A DNA stretch of 64,000 bases from assembly GCF_014635845.1 (NCBI RefSeq), contig NZ_BMDP01000001.1, forward strand, positions 868,001 to 932,000, read 5' to 3'. Below, in pieces: positions 1-11,370 of this stretch. How positions within the stretch are numbered: the first letter of the stretch is position 1; every line of letters begins with the position of its first letter. The notes beneath the pieces were generated by a model. It saw nothing but the letters and a program-made list of their open reading frames with translations. It searched no databases and was not told the DNA's origin. The translations under genes and the position numbers were made by a program. This DNA is from Oxalicibacterium solurbis (GTDB lineage Bacteria; Pseudomonadota; Gammaproteobacteria; Burkholderiales; Burkholderiaceae_D).

Positions 1-1134
1 GATGCGGAAGCAATCCACCCGGGCTACGGCTTCCTGTCCGAGAATGCCGATTTCGCCGAACGCGTCGAACAGTCCGGCTTCGTCTTCATCGGCCCGCGTC
101 CGGAATCGATCCGCATGATGGGCGACAAGGTTTCGGCCAAGCAGGCGATGATCAAGGCCGGCGTACCTTGCGTGCCGGGTTCGGACGGTGCATTGCCGGA
201 CGATCCCAAGGAAATCGTGCAGATTGCCCGCAAAATCGGCTATCCGGTCATCATCAAGGCCGCCGGCGGTGGCGGCGGACGCGGCATGCGCGTCGTGCAC
301 ACCGAAGCGCCGTTGCTGAACGCAGTCACGATGACCAAGACCGAAGCAGGTTCGGCCTTCGGCAATCCGGAAGTCTATATGGAGAAGTATCTGGAAAATC
401 CGCGCCACGTGGAAATCCAGATTCTCGCCGACGAACACGGCAATGCCGTCTGGCTGGGTGAACGCGACTGCTCGATGCAGCGCCGCCACCAAAAGGTGCT
501 GGAAGAAGCGCCGGCACCAGGCATTCCGCGCAAGACGATCGAACGCATCGGCGACCGTTGCGCCGAAGCCTGCCGCAAGATGGGCTACCGTGGTGCCGGC
601 ACGTTCGAATTCCTGTACGAGAACGGCGAGTTCTACTTCATCGAGATGAACACGCGCGTCCAGGTCGAGCATCCGGTCACCGAAATGATTACCGGCATCG
701 ACATCGTGCAGGAACAGATCCGCATCGCCTTCGGTGAAAAACTGCGCCTGCGCCAACGCGACGTGATCCTGAGCGGCCACGCGATCGAATGCCGCATCAA
801 CGCGGAAGATCCATTCAAGTTCACGCCGTCGCCGGGCAAGATCAATGCGTGGCATGCGCCGGGCGGCCCGGGCATCCGCGTCGATTCGCACGCCTATGCC
901 GGCTACTTCGTGCCGCCGCATTACGATTCGATGGTCGGCAAGGTCATCTCGTACGGTGCCACTCGTGAACAGGCAATCCGCCGCATGCAGATCGCGCTGT
1001 CGGAAATGGTCGTCGAAGGTATTTCGACCAATATTCCGCTGCACCGCGAACTGATGGTCGATGCCCGCTTCATCGAAGGCGGCACCAATATCCATTACCT
1101 GGAACAGAAACTGGCGGAAAAACCGGGCAACTGA
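1..1134 (+). CDS. accC: Biotin carboxylase subunit of acetyl-CoA carboxylase (5' end missing)
   Basis: The biotin carboxylase subunit uses ATP and bicarbonate to carboxylate the biotin on AccB, the first committed step of fatty acid synthesis. The reading frame is open from base 1 and ends with TGA at 1132-1134, so 377 codons of a protein usually near 450 residues are present; roughly the first 70 residues lie outside the window. It opens inside the N-terminal biotin-carboxylase domain ([16 protein letters not shown]), then has the glycine-rich ATP-grasp loop ([12 protein letters not shown]), the [12 protein letters not shown] segment, the catalytic region [14 protein letters not shown], and the C-terminal domain. 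The start codon is not visible. accB would be expected just upstream. Confidence 0.97.
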   Translation, partial: DAEAIHPGYGFLSENADFAERVEQSGFVFIGPRPESIRMMGDKVSAKQAMIKAGVPCVPGSDGALPDDPKEIVQIARKIGYPVIIKAAGGGGGRGMRVVHTEAPLLNAVTMTKTEAGSAFGNPEVYMEKYLENPRHVEIQILADEHGNAVWLGERDCSMQRRHQKVLEEAPAPGIPRKTIERIGDRCAEACRKMGYRGAGTFEFLYENGEFYFIEMNTRVQVEHPVTEMITGIDIVQEQIRIAFGEKLRLRQRDVILSGHAIECRINAEDPFKFTPSPGKINAWHAPGGPGIRVDSHAYAGYFVPPHYDSMVGKVISYGATREQAIRRMQIALSEMVVEGISTNIPLHRELMVDARFIEGGTNIHYLEQKLAEKPGN

Positions 1135-1159
1135 TTTTCTTCCGTTTCACCCATCCCGA

Positions 1160-1192
1160 TGCCGTCACCGCAGCAAGCCTGCCGTGACGGCA
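1160..1192 (+). terminator. Possible accC terminator hairpin
   Basis: A 9-bp perfect stem (TGCCGTCAC / GTGACGGCA) with a 15-base loop lies 26 bases after the accC stop. The sequence after it (TTATCATCTCTTCC) is pyrimidine-rich but has no clean T-run, so this may be a weak terminator or only an mRNA-stabilising hairpin between accC and prmA. Confidence 0.45.
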
Positions 1193-1266
1193 TTATCATC
1201 TCTTCCGTGCACCACACAAATCGGCGATACTTGCCGGGCTGCGCAGTCTAACCAACCGAGGAATGC

Positions 1267-2187
1267 ATGAGCTGGACCGAAATCGTCATCGAAGTTGCAC
1301 GTACGCATGCAGAGGCCTTGTCCGATGCACTGATCGATGCCGGCGCGCTGTCCGTCTCGGTCGAAGATGCCGATTTCGGTACCGATGCCGAGCAACCGCT
1401 GTTCGGCGAACCCGGCATGGAACCGGAGGAAGCCGCCTGGGAAAACAGCCGCGTCGTCGCGCTGACGGCAGAAGATGCCGATCAGGTCGCAATGATCGAT
1501 GAAGCCGCACAAACCGTCGGCCTGCAAGCTTCAATATTGAAGTACACGTTACGTGAAGTCGCCGAGCAAGACTGGGTACGGCTGACGCAATCGCAATTCG
1601 AACCGATGCACATCGGCAAGAACATCTGGGTGGTACCGAGCTGGCATGATGCGCCCGATCCTTCGGCATTGGTACTCGAACTCGATCCCGGCCTCGCCTT
1701 CGGCACCGGCAGCCATCCGACCACACGGCTATGCATGGAGTGGCTGGAAGCGCATCCGCCGATCGACAGGACAGTGCTCGATTACGGCTGCGGCTCGGGC
1801 ATCCTGGCGATGGTCGCAAAGAAAATCGGCGCCGCCAAGGTCATCGGAATCGACATCGATCCGCAGGCGGTCGAGGCTGCGCAGGCCAACACCATACGCA
1901 ACCGCTGCGAGGTGGACTATTACGTGCCCGACGATTTTGCCGCGACCGGACAATCGCAAGCATTCGACGTCGTCGTCGCCAACATTCTCGCCAATCCGCT
2001 GAAACTGATGGCCCCGATGCTGTCCGGGCGCGTCAAATCGGGAGGCACATTGCTGCTCTCCGGTGTGCTGGCAACGCAAGCCGACGATGTGATCGCAACC
2101 TATGCGCCCTTCATCAAGCTGAGCGTATGGCGTGAACAGGAAGGCTGGGTTGCACTGGCCGGCAGCCTGGCAACCGTCACCGGATAA
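1267..2187 (+). CDS. prmA: Ribosomal protein L11 methyltransferase PrmA
   Basis: SAM-dependent methyltransferase that trimethylates lysines and the N-terminus of ribosomal protein L11. It has 306 residues, close to the family norm of about 290-300. The N-terminal third is the L11-recognition domain; the linker carries [15 protein letters not shown] (about 139-153), and the Rossmann SAM-binding motif [10 protein letters not shown] lies at about 171-180, followed by [10 protein letters not shown], the family's substrate-side motif. It follows accC by 132 bases and precedes the DUF3426 gene by only 8 bases, so those two are probably cotranscribed. accC-prmA adjacency is common in betaproteobacteria. 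Confidence 0.96.
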   Translation: MSWTEIVIEVARTHAEALSDALIDAGALSVSVEDADFGTDAEQPLFGEPGMEPEEAAWENSRVVALTAEDADQVAMIDEAAQTVGLQASILKYTLREVAEQDWVRLTQSQFEPMHIGKNIWVVPSWHDAPDPSALVLELDPGLAFGTGSHPTTRLCMEWLEAHPPIDRTVLDYGCGSGILAMVAKKIGAAKVIGIDIDPQAVEAAQANTIRNRCEVDYYVPDDFAATGQSQAFDVVVANILANPLKLMAPMLSGRVKSGGTLLLSGVLATQADDVIATYAPFIKLSVWREQEGWVALAGSLATVTG

Positions 2188-2195
2188 TCCGCATC

Positions 2196-3449
2196 ATGGC
2201 GCTCGCAACGAAATGCCCGCACTGCCAGACGACGTTTCGCGTCGCCCATGACCAGTTGAAGTTGCGTGCCGGCCTCGTGCGTTGCGGCCACTGCAAGGAA
2301 ATCTTCAACGGCATCGAGCATTTGCTGCCACCGGAAAAACCCGGCGCCAAAAGCGAAGTCGCGCCCGCGGCTTCCGTATCGTCCATACCGGCGGCCGAAG
2401 TTACGTCGCAGACGATGGCGGAACAAATACCTGACGCGGCCCCGCAGAGTGCGCAGGACGAAATCGAAGAAGAGAAATACGAATCTGTCGAAGACGAACC
2501 TGCCGCAGACGAATCTGCTACAGACGATACGCAGGAAGCATCCTCACCGGAAGAAACCGCCGTCGTCGCTCCCCCTCCCGCCAGCCGACTGGCCTTCGAG
2601 ATTCCGTCTCACTTCGAACGGGAGTTTCCTGCCGCGGCAAAGGACGATGCTCCTGTCGACCCGCTGCAGCGCATGACGTTGATGGATTTCGCCGCCGATA
2701 CGGACGAGGATGGAAAAGAGGTCGACGGCGAGCAGCAATACAGCCGTGCCGAAGCCGGTGCATCGACCTTCGATCCGCACGCCCCTGACGAACTGGACGA
2801 AGCCATCGAGGATCTGCAGCGCAAACCCTGGCGCCGCTCCATACGAAACAAAAACAAGGCACAGCAAGAAGAAAAGAACGATGCGCTGGACGAAGACGAA
2901 GAGGAAACGCATGAAGCTGCAGAAGAGGAGCCCAGCTTCATCCGACATGGCCGGCGCCGACAGCGACTCGGCCGGAAATTGCGCAATTTCCTGATCGCCG
3001 GATCGTGCATCCTGTTCATCACCGCCATACTGCAAGGCATTTATGTTTTCCGCAATCAGCTTGGCGGCCTGTTCCCGCAGGTCAAACCGCTGCTGATGCA
3101 AGCCTGCGATGCTGTCGGCTGCAACATCAGCCTGCCGGCACAAATCTCTGCCGTCTCGATCGAATCCAGTGAGTTGCAGACGATCGAGAACAATGGCGAC
3201 ATGTTTGTACTTACTACGCTGCTGCGCAACAACAGCACGACACCGCAGGAATGGCCGCACATCGAACTGACGCTCAACGACGGCAACGAGAAACCGCTAC
3301 TGCGCCGCGTGTTCCGGCCATCCGACTATGTCGCCAACGAGGAAATTCGCCAGGGATTCGCGGCGAGCAGCGAACGAACGACACGCATCGCCTTTCAACT
3401 GGAACAGGTCAAAGCGTCCGGCTACCGCGTCTACCTGTTCTATCCGTAA
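2196..3449 (+). CDS. Zinc-ribbon and DUF3426 domain membrane protein
   Basis: The 417-residue protein has three parts. The first 40 residues form an MJ0042-type zinc ribbon (CPHC at 7-10 and CGHC at 30-33). Residues about 50-255 are a low-complexity, strongly acidic linker rich in Glu, Asp and Ala. One membrane helix (about 266-286) leads to a C-terminal DUF3426 domain, predicted to be periplasmic. The function of the family is unknown; the layout suggests a cytoplasmic metal-binding head tethered to the inner membrane. It starts 8 bases after prmA. The long acidic linker is expected to vary between relatives. Family assignment is confident, role unknown. Confidence 0.88.
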   Translation: MALATKCPHCQTTFRVAHDQLKLRAGLVRCGHCKEIFNGIEHLLPPEKPGAKSEVAPAASVSSIPAAEVTSQTMAEQIPDAAPQSAQDEIEEEKYESVEDEPAADESATDDTQEASSPEETAVVAPPPASRLAFEIPSHFEREFPAAAKDDAPVDPLQRMTLMDFAADTDEDGKEVDGEQQYSRAEAGASTFDPHAPDELDEAIEDLQRKPWRRSIRNKNKAQQEEKNDALDEDEEETHEAAEEEPSFIRHGRRRQRLGRKLRNFLIAGSCILFITAILQGIYVFRNQLGGLFPQVKPLLMQACDAVGCNISLPAQISAVSIESSELQTIENNGDMFVLTTLLRNNSTTPQEWPHIELTLNDGNEKPLLRRVFRPSDYVANEEIRQGFAASSERTTRIAFQLEQVKASGYRVYLFYP

Positions 3450-3552
3450 GCCGACATCCGGCATCGAGCCGGCCGGTTCGGTCGGCTGCCTTGCCTGATC
3501 CGTGTATCATGGCGGCCAAATCAATACCAACCATTACTACAGACTTCCATTC

Positions 3553-4485
3553 ATGAAATCACTCATCTGCGGCTCGCTTGCCTTCGATACGATCATGCTG
3601 TTCGAAGGCCGTTTTTCCGAATCCCTGCTGGCTGACCAGCTGCACAAGATCAACGTCTCCTTCCTCGTTCCCAGCCTGCGACGCGAATTTGGCGGCTGTG
3701 CCGGCAACATCGCCTACAACCTGAAACTGCTCGGCGGCGAACCGCTGATCATGGCGACCATCGGCCAGGACGACCAACCGTATCGCGAACGCCTGACGCA
3801 ACTCGACATTTCGCAGCAATGCATCAAGACCATTCCGCAGGCTTACACCGGCCAGGCATTCATCACCACCGATGTGGGTGGCAACCAGATCAATGCCTTC
3901 CATCCGGGCGCCATGTCGTTCGCGCATGAAAACAAGGTAGCCGACGCAGGCGAGGTCAAGATCGCCATCGTCGCACCGGATGGCCGCGACGGCATGCTGC
4001 AACATGCAAAAGACTGCGCCGAACTAGGCACCCCGTTCATCTTCGATCCAGGCCAGGGACTGCCGATGTTCGATGGCAACGATCTGAAGAATTTTATCGA
4101 ACAAGCCACCTACGTCGCCGTCAACGACTATGAAGCAGAGCTGCTGACCTCACGCACCGGCCTGACGCTGGGCGACATTGCCGATCGCGTATCAGCATTG
4201 ATCGTCACGCGTGGCGAACAGGGTGCGGAGATTTTCACTGGTGGCGAACGACTGGAAATCCCATGTGTGAAAGCGGACCGGATCGTCGATCCCACCGGCT
4301 GCGGCGATGCCTTCCGCGCAGGCTTGTTGTACGGCCTGACGAACGATTTCGACTGGGCGACCACCGGACGTCTGTCCAGCCTGATGGGCTCGATCAAGAT
4401 TGCTTCGCAAGGTCCGCAGAACCATGCGCCAAGCCGTGCCGAAATCGAGGACCGATTCCAGCAGGCCTTCGGTTATCGCTTCTGA
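3553..4485 (+). CDS. PfkB/ribokinase-family carbohydrate kinase
   Basis: A 310-residue sugar or nucleoside kinase of the PfkB family. The N-terminal MKSLICGSLAFDTIM strand, the EFGGCAGNIAYNL substrate-binding segment and the C-terminal signature DPTGCGDAFRAG (about 246-257, with the catalytic Asp in GCGDA) are all present. The ATG at 3553 was chosen because the protein then begins directly with the first beta-strand; an in-frame upstream start at 3502 would add 17 residues unlike the family. The substrate cannot be read from sequence; relatives are annotated as adenosine kinase-like or general carbohydrate kinases. It is convergent with the YggT gene. Confidence 0.9.
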   Translation: MKSLICGSLAFDTIMLFEGRFSESLLADQLHKINVSFLVPSLRREFGGCAGNIAYNLKLLGGEPLIMATIGQDDQPYRERLTQLDISQQCIKTIPQAYTGQAFITTDVGGNQINAFHPGAMSFAHENKVADAGEVKIAIVAPDGRDGMLQHAKDCAELGTPFIFDPGQGLPMFDGNDLKNFIEQATYVAVNDYEAELLTSRTGLTLGDIADRVSALIVTRGEQGAEIFTGGERLEIPCVKADRIVDPTGCGDAFRAGLLYGLTNDFDWATTGRLSSLMGSIKIASQGPQNHAPSRAEIEDRFQQAFGYRF

Positions 4486-4501
4486 ATTTTCGAAGAGAAT
4501 A

Positions 4502-4531
4502 ACGGCGGCGGCCTCCGGGCCGTCGTGCCGT
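4502..4531. terminator. Hairpin between convergent genes
   Basis: A strong GC-rich hairpin (ACGGC-GGCGGCC, short TCCG loop, GGCCGTC-GTGCCGT) lies between the sugar kinase stop and the last codon of the YggT gene. The T-run is weak on both sides, better on the minus strand (TTATTCTCTTC). It probably ends transcription from one or both sides. Confidence 0.5.
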
Positions 4532-5070
4532 TATAGAAGAGACGTGACGATCATCGTCACCAATCGGATCGCGATCTGCAACAGGATCAACGCTACTAAT
4601 GGCGACAGATCGATCGTGCCGATCAGCGGAACAATGCGGCGCAACGGCCGCATCAGCGGATCGTTGAGCGCGCGTACAAACGGTGCCAGCGGCGCATGCG
4701 GGTTGACCCAGCTGAAGACGACCTCGATCAGGATCAGGCCGATCAGACCATATAGCGCCCACTGGCAAACCCGCAGCAAAGCCAGCAGAAAAGCAGCCTG
4801 CGGCGACAGCATTCCAGCCAGCCAGATATCCACCACCGTCGCAATCAGCGCGACCAGATAGGCCGCGATCAGGCTCGCCCAATCGTAACCGCCTGCACCC
4901 GGCAAGACGCGACGTAGCGGACGTACCAGCCAATCCGTCAATTGATAGGTGAATTGCGCGATCTCCATCGGCGGACGCACGCGCACGGCCTGCATCCAGA
5001 ATCGGAGCAACAAGGCACCGGCCAGCACAACGGCAGCCGTATCGATAATCAGGACGAATATGCTATCCAC
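4531..5070 (-). CDS. YggT family integral membrane protein
   Basis: A 179-residue inner-membrane protein with two tandem YGGT repeats, each ending in the family's R-P-L-R-R-x-x-P pattern (WLVRPLRRVLPG and LMRPLRRIVPL), and about four hydrophobic segments. The family has been linked to osmotic tolerance and cell-division-associated membrane functions, but its biochemistry is not settled. I chose the GTG at 5070 because a GGAAAG ribosome site sits just before it; an ATG 36 bases upstream falls in the terminator hairpin of the preceding gene and would add a charged, atypical N-terminus. Family is certain, start moderately so. Confidence 0.9.
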   Translation of the reverse strand: MDSIFVLIIDTAAVVLAGALLLRFWMQAVRVRPPMEIAQFTYQLTDWLVRPLRRVLPGAGGYDWASLIAAYLVALIATVVDIWLAGMLSPQAAFLLALLRVCQWALYGLIGLILIEVVFSWVNPHAPLAPFVRALNDPLMRPLRRIVPLIGTIDLSPLVALILLQIAIRLVTMIVTSLL

Positions 5071-5082
5071 TGTCTTTCCTTG

Positions 5083-5117
5083 AAAAAAAAACGCTGTGCG
5101 ACGCAAGCCGCACAGCG
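5083..5117 (-). terminator. Rho-independent terminator of the H1-like gene
   Basis: A perfect 9-bp stem (CGCTGTGCG / CGCACAGCG) with an 8-base loop is followed on the minus strand by nine T residues. It sits 46 bases after the stop of the histone H1-like gene and just before the YggT start, separating the two transcription units. Confidence 0.9.
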
Positions 5118-5162
5118 GGATTGTGCCCGACTTTCGTCAGGCCCATCCAGTCAGCGCTGGAT

Positions 5163-5750
5163 TTACGGGCGGGAACCCGTCGGAAACGGCCATGCCGCTG
5201 CCGGATTCAGGACCGTCTTCACTGCAGGTGCTGCAACGGCAGCAGGCTTGGCAGCCGGTTTCTTGGCAGCGGCCTTTTTCGGAGCAGCTTTTTTAGCAGC
5301 CGGTTTTTTGGCGGCTTTTTTGGCAGCCGGTTTTTTGGCAGCTTTTTTAGCGGCCGGTTTCTTGGCGGCTTTCTTGGCTGCTTTCTTCGCTACCGGCTTC
5401 TTGGCCGCTTTCTTGGCGACCTTTTTAACGGCCTTTTTCGCTACGGTTTTCTTCGCAGCTTTTTTGGCGACCTTCTTGACGGCCTTTTTCGCTACGGTTT
5501 TCTTCGCAGCTTTTTTAGCGACCTTCTTGACGGCTTTTTTCGCTACGGTTTTCTTGACAGCCTTTTTAACGGCTTTCTTCGCTACCGATTTCTTGGCAGC
5601 TTTCTTGGCGACTGGGCGCTTGACTGCCTTCTTCGCCGTAGCTTTCTTCGCTACGGTTTTCTTGGCTGCTGCTTTTTTAGCGACCGGCTTCTTGGATGCG
5701 ACTTTTTTCTTTGCAGCGGGTTTCTTTGCTGCTTTCTTTGCTGTTGCCAT
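5163..5750 (-). CDS. Histone H1-like Lys/Ala-rich nucleoid protein
   Basis: A 195-residue protein built almost wholly from short AAKK, PVAKK and AVKKVAKKA units from residue 3 to about 170, ending in a less repetitive tail (AAVAAPAVKTVLNPAAAWPF). Such proteins resemble the C-terminal tail of eukaryotic histone H1 and the AlgP/Hc1-like proteins of bacteria; they bind DNA through charge and help compact the nucleoid. The ATG has a good ribosome site (GAAGGAG, 6 bases before). The middle is encoded by 51-bp tandem repeats, so copy number and length probably vary between strains. It is monocistronic by the flanking terminators. A similar N-terminal tail occurs in the SWIB protein at 17663. Confidence 0.9.
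   Translation of the reverse strand: MATAKKAAKKPAAKKKVASKKPVAKKAAAKKTVAKKATAKKAVKRPVAKKAAKKSVAKKAVKKAVKKTVAKKAVKKVAKKAAKKTVAKKAVKKVAKKAAKKTVAKKAVKKVAKKAAKKPVAKKAAKKAAKKPAAKKAAKKPAAKKAAKKPAAKKAAPKKAAAKKPAAKPAAVAAPAVKTVLNPAAAWPFPTGSRP
5428..5557. repeat. 51-bp tandem repeat inside the H1-like gene
   Basis: Two nearly identical 51-bp units (5428-5478 and 5479-5529) and about half of a third (from 5530) are in tandem. Each unit keeps the reading frame and encodes the 17 residues AVKKVAKKAAKKTVAKK. The units differ by very few bases, which suggests recent duplication or ongoing homogenisation. Confidence 0.85.
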
Positions 5751-6221
5751 TTCGTTTCTCCTTCACGTGATGGAAAAATACAAGCTAATTGAAAACCCTC
5801 CTGCCCATCGCGCGCGATGAAACAGGCGGATTATTCATCGGCACAAGCTTGAAACGGCGCTTGCGCTAATGAATTCGGCACCAGCTGAACTGCTGCATCC
5901 CCTCACTTATGCAGCACTTCAGCCAAACTCCCGGTACGTTTTCGCGGCTTCTGCAGCGATCGACCGTCTAAATGAGGCCAGCCATCAGGCCGGCATCGGA
6001 AACTTGTTTCTGAAAGGACAAACCTTTTTCCAAAGAAAAAACCGCCTTACCCGATTGAATCGGATAAAGCGGTTCAGCCAGAAGAGAACTTGTCGGTCGT
6101 CTACTGTTCATTAATTGGATTGTTGCCTTTCATTTTTTCTGCAAACCGGGCAGGCATTTTTCTATCCCCGGCTGCCAAATGCGTCTGCCTTATTTTTAAG
6201 CAGCACCGCACATCCAAACTT
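5751..6221. other. Intergenic region between the H1-like gene and nrdB
   Basis: This 471-base stretch carries no convincing gene. Its left end is the 5' leader and presumed promoter of the H1-like gene, read leftward; I could not identify clear -35/-10 boxes. The right part holds the nrdAB terminator at 6033-6074. Short open frames here lack ribosome sites and family resemblance. Confidence 0.7.
6033..6074 (-). terminator. Rho-independent terminator of nrdAB
   Basis: A 14-bp stem (CCGCTTTATCCGAT paired with ATCGGGTAAGGCGG, two G-U wobbles) with a TCA loop is followed on the minus strand by TTTTTTCTTTGG. It lies about 150 bases downstream of the nrdB stop, giving the transcript a fairly long 3' UTR. 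Confidence 0.9.
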
Positions 6222-7373
6222 TTACTCCCAGTTGAGCGCACCACCTGTCTGGTATTCGATGACCCGCGTCTCGAAAAAGTTGCGTTCCTTTTTCAGATCG
6301 ATCATCTCGCTCATCCAAGGGAAGGGGTTTTCCTCTTGTTCGAACATCGGTTCCAAACCGATTTGCTGTGCTCGGCGATTTGCGATGAACCTGAGATAAC
6401 TCTTGAACATCGGTGCATTCAATCCAAGCACGCCTCGCGGCATTGTATCCTCAGCGTAGCGATATTCCAACTCCACCGCACGTAAAAACAACGCTTTGAT
6501 CTCTTCGCGGAATTGCGGCGTCCACAGATGCGGATTCTCCATCTTGATCGTGTTGATCAGATCGATGCCGAAGTTGCAGTGCATGGACTCGTCGCGCAGG
6601 ATGTATTGATACTGTTCTGCCGCACCCATCATTTTGTTCTGACGACCGAGAGCGAGAATCTGCGCGAAGCCGACATAGAAGAACAAACCTTCCATCAGAC
6701 AGGCAAACACGATCAGCGAACGCAGCAGCTTCTGATCAGTTTCGAGCGTGCCGGTCTTGAATTCCGGATCGGTCAGCGTCTCGATGAACGGAATCAGGAA
6801 CTGGTCCTTGTCGCGGATCGAAGCGACTTCGTTGTAGGCGTTGAAGATCTCGCCTTCGTCCAGGCCCAGCGATTCGACGATGTACTGGTAGGCGTGTGTG
6901 TGGATCGCTTCCTCGAACGCCTGGCGCAGCAGGTATTGGCGGCATTCAGGCGCCGTGATGTGGCGGTAGGTGCCGAGCACGATGTTGTTGGCGGCCAGCG
7001 AATCGGCCGTCACGAAGAAGCCGAGGTTGCGCTTGACGATGCGACGCTCGTCTTCCGTCAGGCCGTTCGGATTCTTCCACAGCTCGATGTCGCGCTGCAT
7101 GTTGATTTCCTGCGGCATCCAGTGGTTGGCGCAGCCAGCCAGGTATTTGTCCCACGCCCATTTGTACTTGAACGGCACCAACTGGTTAACGTCGGTCTGG
7201 CCGTTGATAACGCGCTTGTCGGCGGCATCCATGCGATGTGCCGGATTGGCGGCCGCCGCAGGCTTGGCGACCAGCGCCGGGTTCAGGGCGACGTCCTGCT
7301 GCGCATCGCGCACCGGCTGCAATGCCGGTTGCGGTACGCCCTTCGACGTCTGTTCTTCATCCCAACTTAGCAT
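6222..7373 (-). CDS. nrdB: Ribonucleoside-diphosphate reductase, beta (R2) subunit
   Basis: The 383-residue radical-generating subunit of class Ia ribonucleotide reductase. By comparison with the E. coli R2 pattern, Asp124 (TADSLA), Glu155 and His158 (EEAIH) are metal ligands and Tyr162 (HTHAY) is the radical tyrosine. The start at 7373 (MLSWDEEQ) has an AGAGGA ribosome site 7 bases upstream; an ATG 18 bases earlier is possible but poorly placed. About 65 residues of Ala/Pro-rich N-terminal extension precede the ferritin-like fold. It lies 123 bases downstream of nrdA, in the same direction, and is followed by a strong terminator. Confidence 0.97.
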   Translation of the reverse strand: MLSWDEEQTSKGVPQPALQPVRDAQQDVALNPALVAKPAAAANPAHRMDAADKRVINGQTDVNQLVPFKYKWAWDKYLAGCANHWMPQEINMQRDIELWKNPNGLTEDERRIVKRNLGFFVTADSLAANNIVLGTYRHITAPECRQYLLRQAFEEAIHTHAYQYIVESLGLDEGEIFNAYNEVASIRDKDQFLIPFIETLTDPEFKTGTLETDQKLLRSLIVFACLMEGLFFYVGFAQILALGRQNKMMGAAEQYQYILRDESMHCNFGIDLINTIKMENPHLWTPQFREEIKALFLRAVELEYRYAEDTMPRGVLGLNAPMFKSYLRFIANRRAQQIGLEPMFEQEENPFPWMSEMIDLKKERNFFETRVIEYQTGGALNWE

Positions 7374-7496
7374 TTTCGATTCCTCTTTCATCTCCGCGGC
7401 ACTGCCCTCTTCACTTCTTTGTCCGCATTTGGCGGTTCAAGTTCAGTGCAGTGCCACGGATGGGTTGTTTTCAGATGACGCTATCCGCGGCAACGG

Positions 7497-10388
<2,892 letters not shown>

Positions 10389-10748
10389 GAAGAAGACTCC
10401 TTTGTGACGGTTGCCGGCAATACTTGCCTTGTTTTTTAAGGAAAACCGGAGCGAGCCGGTTTCGCGAAAATTCTGGTGATGCGCAGGATTGCATTACTGC
10501 AAACTTCATGCCGATCCCGCAGAAGTGCGTTTATTCGGCGTCCCCACTATATATATGTATGCACACTTACATTGCGACGACTGCCGGACAAAGCCGGGGG
10601 AAATCACTTTTTGATAACCTACTACATCTAGTAAGGAAACCAGGATTTGCACCTAATTCTAGTGTCTCGATTCAGGACATGCAATCGTTTTATCACCGCT
10701 TTGAGATATATTTTTTTAACAAATTCTGCGTCGGCGATATAGATTCTT
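10389..10748. other. AT-rich intergenic region upstream of nrdA
   Basis: This 360-base region separates ampD's stop from nrdA's start, both genes reading leftward. It is clearly more AT-rich than its surroundings, especially 10540-10560 and 10680-10760, as expected for a promoter region. It holds a candidate NrdR half-site at 10543-10560. No open frame here has a plausible ribosome site and family match, and I see no tRNA. No clear terminator for ampD was found. Confidence 0.6.
10543..10560. promoter_or_regulatory. Candidate NrdR box upstream of nrdA
   Basis: The sequence CCCACTATATATATGTAT, read on the minus strand as ATACATATATATAGTGGG, matches the right half of the NrdR consensus (ACACWATATATWGTGT) well, while the left half is poor and offset by one base. 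Class Ia operons are usually repressed by NrdR through two such boxes; a second convincing box was not found. The site lies about 160 bases upstream of the nrdA start. Low confidence. Confidence 0.3.
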
Positions 10749-11357
10749 TTACATTGGACAAAATGCGAGATCTGCAGCGATTTTGCTTTTTTTCGCATCG
10801 ATCCCGATAGCGCGACAATAGTGGTCGCGATATAGCGCCCAATCGAAAAAGGGGCCGGGATCGGTCTTGCGTCCCGGCGCAATATGTTCGTGCCCAGTGA
10901 CGCTTTTGAGCGGGCAAGCCTGCTGCAAAGCTACCGTCAGCACCGCCAGCGCCGCATATTGGGCGGCTTCGAACGGTTCGTGATCCGTTCCTTCCAGCTC
11001 GATGCCGATCGAAAAATCGTTACAGCGCTCGCGCCCGCAGAAGCTTGACGCTCCCGCATGCCAGGCCCGGTCGTTAGCCGAGACAAACTGGACAACCGCG
11101 CCGTCGCGCCGGATCAGGAAGTGCGCGGACACCCGCAATGGCTGCAACTGTTCGAAATACGGATCGGCCGCGTAATCGAGCCGGTTCAGAAACAGATCAG
11201 TAATGTAAGGACCGCCGAAACGACCTGGCGGCAGGCTGATGTTGTGGATGACCAGCAGATCGACGGGTGTACCTTCCGCGCGCGGATCGCAGTTCGGCGA
11301 CGGTTCGTGCTGCGCACCTTCCGCCCAGCCATCGGCACCGATATGGAAAGCCGGCAT
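10749..11357 (-). CDS. ampD: 1,6-anhydro-N-acetylmuramyl-L-alanine amidase AmpD
   Basis: A cytoplasmic zinc amidase (amidase_2 fold) that cleaves the peptide from 1,6-anhydro-MurNAc during peptidoglycan recycling; its loss usually raises AmpC beta-lactamase in species that carry ampR-ampC. The 202-residue product shows VDLLVIHNISLPPG (first zinc His), SAHFLIRRDGAVVQ, SIGIELEG with the catalytic Glu, and VTGHEHIAPGRKTDPG with the later zinc ligands. The ATG at 11357 fits the family's N-terminus; an alternative ATG at 11384 would overlap the end of pilR. It is the last gene of the ccsA-like/PP0621-like/pilS/pilR/ampD run. Confidence 0.93.
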   Translation of the reverse strand: MPAFHIGADGWAEGAQHEPSPNCDPRAEGTPVDLLVIHNISLPPGRFGGPYITDLFLNRLDYAADPYFEQLQPLRVSAHFLIRRDGAVVQFVSANDRAWHAGASSFCGRERCNDFSIGIELEGTDHEPFEAAQYAALAVLTVALQQACPLKSVTGHEHIAPGRKTDPGPFFDWALYRDHYCRAIGIDAKKSKIAADLAFCPM

Positions 11358-11370
11358 GCCAGCCGCCGCC

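Noticed and set aside
5428-5557. Regular repeats that might suggest a CRISPR array
   Set aside because: The units are contiguous with no spacers, keep a reading frame, and code for an H1-like tail.
4942-5820. Plus-strand open frame with a striking [11 protein letters not shown] repeat resembling a membrane protein
   Set aside because: It is the antisense translation of the AAKK-coding repeats of the H1-like gene. The repetitive hydrophobic look follows from complementing AAG/GCC codons.
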